Source: Orientallactaga sibirica | Taxonomy: Eukaryota; Chordata; Mammalia; Rodentia; Dipodidae | Length of the DNA stretch: 64,000 bases | Reading direction: 5' to 3' | Assembly (NCBI GenBank): GCA_036365145.1 | Contig: JAEOAD010000015.1 | Coordinates: 2,517,501-2,581,500, forward strand | Shown: piece after piece, positions 63,881 through 64,000 of the stretch | Numbering within the stretch: the first letter of the stretch is position 1 | How the letters are laid out: each line of letters starts with the position of its first letter | The notes under the pieces: generated by a model | The model's database searches: none | What the model saw: only the letters and a program-made list of their open reading frames with translations | What the model was told of the DNA's origin: nothing | Position numbers and translations under genes: made by a program

Positions 63881-64000
63881 TATGAATAGCATCCTGTAGG
63901 GAAGTATGAATTGGAAACAATTGTATATTTCATAAAGAAAACAGATAAGTGCTTCAGGGTACCTGAATAGGAATGTTAGGAACTTGTGAGGACCATGGTT

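Larger units (their letters stand above)
52771..64000 (+). other. HNRNPM: HNRNPM intron 2 (runs off the window)
   Basis: The intron starts with GTAATG and no further HNRNPM exon is recognisable to the window end. The first 2.8 kb is SINE-free. From 55,590 on it is antisense LINE-1 with inserted SINEs; unique sequence returns at about 60,750-61,320, 61,790-62,000, 63,045-63,280 and 63,435-63,780. Confidence 0.85.

Noticed and set aside
52771..64000. Search for HNRNPM exon 3 (rest of RRM1)
   Set aside because: No sequence encoding the expected continuation after the residue-94 Lys was found; it must lie beyond the window.

Overview
The window is mammalian nuclear DNA from a rodent. Two gene fragments are recognisable, both on the + strand, embedded in very dense short retroposons. 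The retroposons are 7SL-derived B1 elements with the internal duplication typical of rodent B1, tRNA-derived B2-like elements with RNA polymerase III A and B boxes, and older ID, ID_B1 and B4-type elements. B1 plus B2-like plus B4 points to a myodont rodent. The forms of the B1 and B2-like consensus resemble a jerboa-type (Dipodoidea, for example Jaculus) genome, but that species call is inference from memory.

Layout. Positions 1-29,720 hold the 3' three quarters of MARCHF2 (MARCH2), a RING-CH E3 ubiquitin ligase: the end of one coding exon (1-29), the RING-CH exon (11,811-12,006), the two-transmembrane exon (20,387-20,596) and the terminal exon (29,127-29,285) with a poly(A) signal at 29,696. 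The exons join in frame and give residues 50 to 246 of a protein of the usual 246-residue length. About 6.9 kb of repeat-filled intergenic DNA follows. HNRNPM starts in a CpG island (about 36,430-37,330): first coding exon 36,633-36,745 and second coding exon 52,601-52,770, the latter carrying the PY-type nuclear localisation signal and the start of RRM1. Later HNRNPM exons lie beyond the window. The head-to-tail order MARCHF2-HNRNPM matches the arrangement known on human chromosome 19p13.2.

The introns hold the unusual structure. There are two direct tandem duplications (2.0 kb in the last MARCHF2 intron, 4.5 kb in HNRNPM intron 1), a U6 snRNA retropseudogene with a perfect 15-bp target-site duplication, antisense LINE-1 fragments, an unclassified 2.4-kb repeat with internal duplications, and a long-form B2-like SINE subfamily whose four copies each carry a CTCF-like motif. 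A SINE-free stretch of about 3 kb surrounds and follows HNRNPM exon 2. The two genes have unrelated products (a membrane ubiquitin ligase of endosomes/ER and a nuclear splicing regulator) and are neighbours, not a functional unit. SINE boundaries are read by eye and are good to about 10 bp; very degraded SINE fragments are mentioned inside other entries rather than listed singly.
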